This document shows positions 5,549 to 8,350 of a stretch of 8,350 nucleotides of DNA, in pieces. Origin of the DNA: Candidatus Latescibacterota bacterium (lineage in GTDB: Bacteria; JAAXHH01; JACQVL01); contig JACQVL010000270.1 in assembly GCA_016209865.1 (NCBI GenBank), positions 1 to 8,350 of the forward strand, in the 5' to 3' direction. The notes under the pieces are model-generated. The model was not told the origin of the DNA and did not search any database. It worked only from the letters and a program-made list of their open reading frames with translations. The translations under genes were made by a program, and so were the position numbers. Positions within the stretch are counted from its first letter, which is position 1. Every line of letters begins with the position of its first letter.

Positions 5549-6415
5549 ATGCACGTACGACCGGCTTCTCATTCGCTCATCCTGTCGTTCGGCGAAGCGC
5601 TTTTCGATTGTTTTGAAGACCGGCGGTGTCTGGGAGGCGCGCCCCTCAACTTCGCCTGGAATCTCCGCCAGTTCGGGTTTCCGGTGGCCGTGGTCAGCGC
5701 GGTCGGACCGGATCGTTTGGGCGTAGAAATCCTGCAGTTTCTGGATCGAGCCGGTCTGGATCGGACCTGGATCACCTGCCGTCCAGAACCGACCGGGACG
5801 GTGGACGTCCGCCTGGTCGACGGGGAACCGGACTTCACGATCAACGAGCACGTCGCATGGGATCGGATCGAAGTCTCTGTGCCTCTAAGTCTGCGCCCGT
5901 CCTTGCTCTACTTTGGAACGGTCGCGCAACGCACGGCACACAACCAGACCGCGCTGTCTCGTCTCCTGGACCTCAATCCCCCTCATCGGCTGTTCGATAT
6001 CAACCTCCGGCAGCATTACTATTCCGCTGCCATCGTCCTGGACGGACTGCGGCATGCCACCATCCTGAAGCTCAATCAATCAGAATGGGACACCATCAGG
6101 CAGATCACTGCTCATGATACTCCGGCTGAAGCGCTTGAGCGGTTTCACCTGGACATGATCGCCCTGACGCGAGGGGCTGAGGGAGCCGAGTTATACGTCC
6201 CGGATGGAGTCTTCAAAGCTCATCCCCCTCCGGTGACGGTCGTCGACACGGTTGGCGCCGGGGATGCGTTCAGTGCCGCCCTGGCTGCCGGAGTCCTGTC
6301 GCGGGCTGATCCGGCCACGATCCTGGACGTAGCCTGTGCCGCCGGCGCTGCGGTCGTGCGACAGCCGGGCGCGCACGTGACGTTGCCGGACGAGGTCGTG
6401 ACCGCGTTCGGCTAA
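5549..6415 (+). CDS. PfkB-family carbohydrate kinase, probable fructokinase
   Basis: PfkB kinases transfer the ATP gamma-phosphate to a sugar; the neighbours suggest fructose to fructose 6-phosphate. The frame has both family signatures: the N-terminal sugar-binding CLGGAPLNFAWNL (from about residue 28) and the C-terminal DTVGAGDAF (233-241) with catalytic-base Asp239 and the anion-hole GAGD. The 288-residue length is normal. The start is uncertain. ATG 5549 is chosen because the family's conserved LSFGEALFD begins a few residues later and the predicted promoter ends just before it. Alternatives in frame are ATG 5540 and TTG 5513, the latter lying on the predicted -35. AAGGAGG at 5490-5496 is too far from all three. 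The gene faces the GH32 gene head to head and is followed after 62 bp by hxlA. Another hexose or ketose substrate is possible. Confidence 0.85.
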   Translation: MHVRPASHSLILSFGEALFDCFEDRRCLGGAPLNFAWNLRQFGFPVAVVSAVGPDRLGVEILQFLDRAGLDRTWITCRPEPTGTVDVRLVDGEPDFTINEHVAWDRIEVSVPLSLRPSLLYFGTVAQRTAHNQTALSRLLDLNPPHRLFDINLRQHYYSAAIVLDGLRHATILKLNQSEWDTIRQITAHDTPAEALERFHLDMIALTRGAEGAELYVPDGVFKAHPPPVTVVDTVGAGDAFSAALAAGVLSRADPATILDVACAAGAAVVRQPGAHVTLPDEVVTAFG

Positions 6416-6477
6416 AGGGTGTAGAAAAACCGTCAAACCCTGCCTCGTGCTGTCTCAACCTCGGCGGGAAGACACAC

Positions 6478-7104
6478 ATGAAGCTGCAACTCGCCCTGGA
6501 TACGGTCGATCTCGACGGGGCCAAAGTCTTGCTTGACGACCTCCATGGCCTGGTTGATCTTGCCGAGATCGGCACGCCGTTCGTCTACCGGGAAGGGCTT
6601 AGGGCAGTGACCACGATCGCGCGGGCGTACCCGGAGCTTGACATCGTGGCTGATCTCAAGATCATCGATGCCGGTGAATACGAGGCCGGCCTCGCCTTCG
6701 AGGCTGGAGCGGATATCGTCACCGTGCTCGGTGTCGCCCATGACTCGACGATTCGGGGAGTCATCGATCAAGCGCGGGCGTGGGGCAAGCAGGTCATGGC
6801 GGATTTGATCGCCGCAAAGGATGTTCTTCAGCGTGCCGATGAGCTTGACGCTATGGGGGTCGATTACCTCTGCGTCCATACCGCGACCGATCTGCAGGCT
6901 CACGGTCAGGACCCGCTCGATGCGCTCCGGCGTGTTCAACCGGTTCTCCGCCGAGCGAGGATCGCAGTCGCGGGTGGAGTCACGCCGGCCCTCATGAAAG
7001 ACATCGTCCCGCAACATCCAGACATCGTCATCGTAGGCAGCTTCATCACCCGTCATGACGCGCCGCGGCACGCTGCGCAGCGCATCAGAGCTTCCTTCCA
7101 GTAG
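6478..7104 (+). CDS. hxlA: 3-hexulose-6-phosphate synthase (HPS)
   Basis: HPS joins formaldehyde to ribulose 5-phosphate to give D-arabino-3-hexulose 6-phosphate, the fixing step of the RuMP pathway; the reaction is reversible and in some archaea supplies pentose phosphates. The 208 residues match the family's single TIM-barrel length. Diagnostic features are the N-terminus MKLQLALD, EIGTP (30-34), the orotidine-decarboxylase-superfamily triad Asp59-Lys61-Asp64 in DLKIIDAG, ADIVTVLG (78-85), CVHT with His134, and AGGVTP (165-170) with IVGSFIT for phosphate binding. KGPDC-type relatives are similar but the hxlB gene next to it settles the assignment. ATG 6478 has only a weak GGGA site eight bases upstream, and starts exactly where the family does. 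It follows the kinase by 62 bp without a visible promoter or terminator, and hxlB begins 9 bp later. Confidence 0.93.
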   Translation: MKLQLALDTVDLDGAKVLLDDLHGLVDLAEIGTPFVYREGLRAVTTIARAYPELDIVADLKIIDAGEYEAGLAFEAGADIVTVLGVAHDSTIRGVIDQARAWGKQVMADLIAAKDVLQRADELDAMGVDYLCVHTATDLQAHGQDPLDALRRVQPVLRRARIAVAGGVTPALMKDIVPQHPDIVIVGSFITRHDAPRHAAQRIRASFQ

Positions 7105-7113
7105 GAGAGCCGC

Positions 7114-7674
7114 GTGAACCTTCATGCCCACATGACCGCGATCCTCGACGAACTGCGACAGGCACTCATACAGGCCGACAACGAGCGTGCTGCACGACTG
7201 GTGGAGTCTATCACGCGAGCGCGGCGCATCTTCGTGGCGGGGGCTGGACGATCAGGGTTAATGATGAAGGGTTTTGCGATGCGGCTGATGCATCTGGGTT
7301 TGAACGTGTCTGTCGTGGGCGAAACGGTGACGCCGGGGATGACGGACGGAGACTTGCTCCTGATCGGGTCGGGTTCGGGGGCGACGGCCAGTCTGGTCAA
7401 CTATGCCGCAACCGCAAGGACGATCGGGGCGACGATCGCTCTCCTCACCATCCAGGCGGACTCTCCCATCGGCAGGATGGCCGATATCATCCTCACCATC
7501 CCTGCACCGACGCCGAAGATCGATCAGGCCCCCGTGGTTCGCTCGGTTCAGCCTATGGGATCGCTCTTCGAGCAGGCTCTCATGGTCACGTTGGACGCGC
7601 TCGTGCTCATGCTGATGGCGGAGACCGGTCGTGACGCGAAGACGATGTTCGCGTACCATGCTAACCTGGAATGA
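7114..7674 (+). CDS. hxlB: 6-phospho-3-hexuloisomerase (PHI)
   Basis: PHI isomerises 3-hexulose 6-phosphate to fructose 6-phosphate, the second RuMP step. It is a small SIS-domain protein of 186 residues, the usual size. GAGRSG (43-48) and GSGSGATAS (85-93) are the sugar-phosphate loops; LFEQ with Glu153 and the closing HANLE with His182 correspond to conserved family positions. The start is GTG 7114, set by AGGAGAG (7103-7109), which overlaps the hxlA stop codon; this implies translational coupling with hxlA. The product, fructose 6-phosphate, is the same as that of the upstream kinase, so the three genes meet at one metabolite. The gene ends 27 bp before the 3' end of a convergent tRNA gene and I see no clear terminator in that gap. 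Confidence 0.93.
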   Translation: MNLHAHMTAILDELRQALIQADNERAARLVESITRARRIFVAGAGRSGLMMKGFAMRLMHLGLNVSVVGETVTPGMTDGDLLLIGSGSGATASLVNYAATARTIGATIALLTIQADSPIGRMADIILTIPAPTPKIDQAPVVRSVQPMGSLFEQALMVTLDALVLMLMAETGRDAKTMFAYHANLE

Positions 7675-7700
7675 GACAAAGGGGGATCGTGAGGAAAGAG

Positions 7701-7773
7701 CTCCTCGGGCAGGACTCGAACCTGCAACCTAGTGGTTAACAGCCACCCGCTCTGCCAGTTGAGCTACCGAGGA
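7701..7773 (-). tRNA. trnN: tRNA-Asn (anticodon GTT)
   Basis: The minus strand folds into a complete 73-nt cloverleaf. The acceptor stem is TCCTCGG (5' end at 7773) with CCGAGGA (7702-7708) and discriminator G at 7701. The D arm is GCTC/GAGC, the anticodon stem is GGTGG/CCACT with one G-T pair, the loop CTGTTAA gives anticodon GTT, and the T arm is GCAGG-TTCGAGT-CCTGC. CCA is not encoded, so it must be added after transcription. A strong promoter lies just upstream. Confidence 0.96.
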
Positions 7774-7803
7774 ATGAAGCCGTTCCCGTGAACACGGCTG
7801 GTT

Positions 7804-7832
7804 AATATAGTCGGCGGAGAAACTCTTGTCAA
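7804..7832 (-). promoter_or_regulatory. Near-consensus sigma70 promoter of tRNA-Asn
   Basis: On the minus strand the perfect -35 TTGACA (7827-7832) is followed after 17 bp by TATATT (7804-7809), a five-of-six match. This is the strongest promoter in the window, as expected for a tRNA. The leader between it and the tRNA contains AGCCGT/ACGGCT arms that could fold, possibly helping 5' processing. Confidence 0.78.
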
Positions 7833-7866
7833 GGGGTTTCAACGAGAATGGGAAGGGCTTCCCTTC

Positions 7867-7905
7867 AAAACACGTTGGGACGGCAGTTCACTCACCGTCC
7901 CAACG
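7867..7905 (-). terminator. Rho-independent terminator of dnaK
   Basis: CGTTGGGACGG (7873-7883) and its exact complement (7895-7905) form an 11-bp GC-rich stem with an 11-nt loop. Read on the minus strand it begins 27 bases after the dnaK stop codon and is followed by TGTTTT (7867-7872). A second small inverted repeat, GAAGGG-CTT-CCCTTC (7852-7866), follows directly. Confidence 0.78.
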
Positions 7906-7931
7906 ATATGGCGTCTCTGGCTCGTCGCCGG

Positions 7932-8350
7932 TTATTTCACGACCTCAAAGTCGGCGTCGACAGACTGAGAGTCGCCAGTCTGTGGCCCGCTGGCCGGGCC
8001 TCGCGCTTGCGATCCTGACGATTCGGCCGCCTGCTGGTACATCACCTCGGCCGCTTTGTGCCACGTCTGGGTGAGCGCATCGAGTGCGGCTCTGATCTCA
8101 TTGATGTCATTCCGCTTGAGCGCCTCTTTCGTGCGGCCGATCGCCAGGTCGAGTTGCTGTTTGGTCGAGGCGTCGAGCTTGTCGCCCATCTCCCGGAAGT
8201 GCTTCTCGATCTCATAGACCATCTGGTCCGCCCGGTTCCGCAGCTCGATCTCCTCACGCCGCTTCTTATCCTCTTCCGCATGGGTTTCGGCATCCTTGAC
8301 CATCTTCTGGATGTCGGCCTCCGACAGCCCGCTGGAGGCCTGCAGCCGGA
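7932..8350 (-). CDS. dnaK: Molecular chaperone DnaK (Hsp70), C-terminal part (5' end outside window)
   Basis: DnaK is the ATP-driven Hsp70 chaperone that works with DnaJ and GrpE in the cytoplasm. Only about 139 C-terminal residues are present, beginning in the substrate-domain end (LQASSGLSEADIQKMVKDAE), which is a hallmark of DnaK. The charged alpha-helical lid follows (HAEEDKKRREEIELRNRADQMVYEIEK in sections), and then a short Gly/Ser/Gln-rich tail. The chain ends DADFEVVK, matching the usual DADFEVV end of bacterial DnaK. The TAA is at 7932-7934. The frame runs open to the window edge, so the Met at 8303 is internal, not a start. A clear terminator follows. GrpE and DnaJ genes, common neighbours, would have to lie outside the window. 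Confidence 0.95.
   Translation of the reverse strand, partial: RLQASSGLSEADIQKMVKDAETHAEEDKKRREEIELRNRADQMVYEIEKHFREMGDKLDASTKQQLDLAIGRTKEALKRNDINEIRAALDALTQTWHKAAEVMYQQAAESSGSQARGPASGPQTGDSQSVDADFEVVK

Noticed and set aside
5372-5851. Upstream extension of the GH32 frame to ATG 5851, giving a 670-residue protein
   Set aside because: The extra 160 residues are antisense to the kinase gene and unlike any GH32 N-terminus. A suitable Shine-Dalgarno site and the normal family length both point to ATG 5371.
5626-6117. 163-codon open frame on + within the kinase gene
   Set aside because: It is a second frame of a confidently assigned PfkB gene, rich in Arg, Gly and Pro.
7258-7659. 133-codon open frame on - opposite hxlB
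   Set aside because: It is antisense to a complete PHI gene and has a shadow-like Arg/His/Asp composition.
7675-7706. Possible rho-independent terminator for hxlB (GAGGA/TCCTC)
   Set aside because: The arms are only 5 bp, the right arm lies inside the tRNA acceptor stem, and no T-run follows.

Overview
The window is chromosomal DNA from a high-GC bacterium. It reads as ordinary metabolic and housekeeping genes in compact units on both strands, with sigma70-like promoters and clear Shine-Dalgarno sites. No phage, transposon, plasmid or CRISPR signature is visible. The organism cannot be named from the sequence. RuMP enzymes beside sucrose-type sugar genes would suit a methylotroph or an uncultured deep-branching phylum; an NC10-like lineage is only a guess.

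Layout, left to right. (1) 1-432, +: 3' end of an unrecognised protein, probably of alpha/beta-barrel type. (2) 433-581: a short convergent gap with GC-rich palindromes. (3) 582-1535, -: prs, a PRPP synthetase with unusual active-site residues. (4) 1536-1759: divergent regulatory region with one promoter for each direction, a dyad over the prs promoter, a stem-loop in the prs leader and a perfect 14-bp inverted repeat in the pdhA leader. (5) 1760-3770, +: overlapping genes for the alpha and beta subunits of a thiamine-diphosphate 2-oxo-acid or acetoin dehydrogenase E1, without E2 or E3. (6) 3839-5371, -: a cytoplasmic GH32 beta-fructosidase. (7) 5372-5548: a second divergent control region with two promoters and an 8-bp direct repeat at 20-bp spacing. 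(8) 5549-7674, +: PfkB sugar kinase (probable fructokinase), hxlA (3-hexulose-6-phosphate synthase) and hxlB (6-phospho-3-hexuloisomerase), probably one operon. (9) 7701-7773, -: tRNA-Asn(GTT) with a near-consensus promoter. (10) 7932-8350, -: 3' end of dnaK with a rho-independent terminator.

The most coherent biology is in regions 6-8. GH32 would release fructose inside the cell, the kinase would make fructose 6-phosphate, and the HPS/PHI pair interconverts fructose 6-phosphate with ribulose 5-phosphate plus formaldehyde. The cluster therefore joins sucrose or fructan use to formaldehyde fixation, or in reverse to pentose-phosphate supply. I see no wholly new system. The points most worth checking are this linkage, the altered Prs active site, and several unexplained repeats in the control regions.
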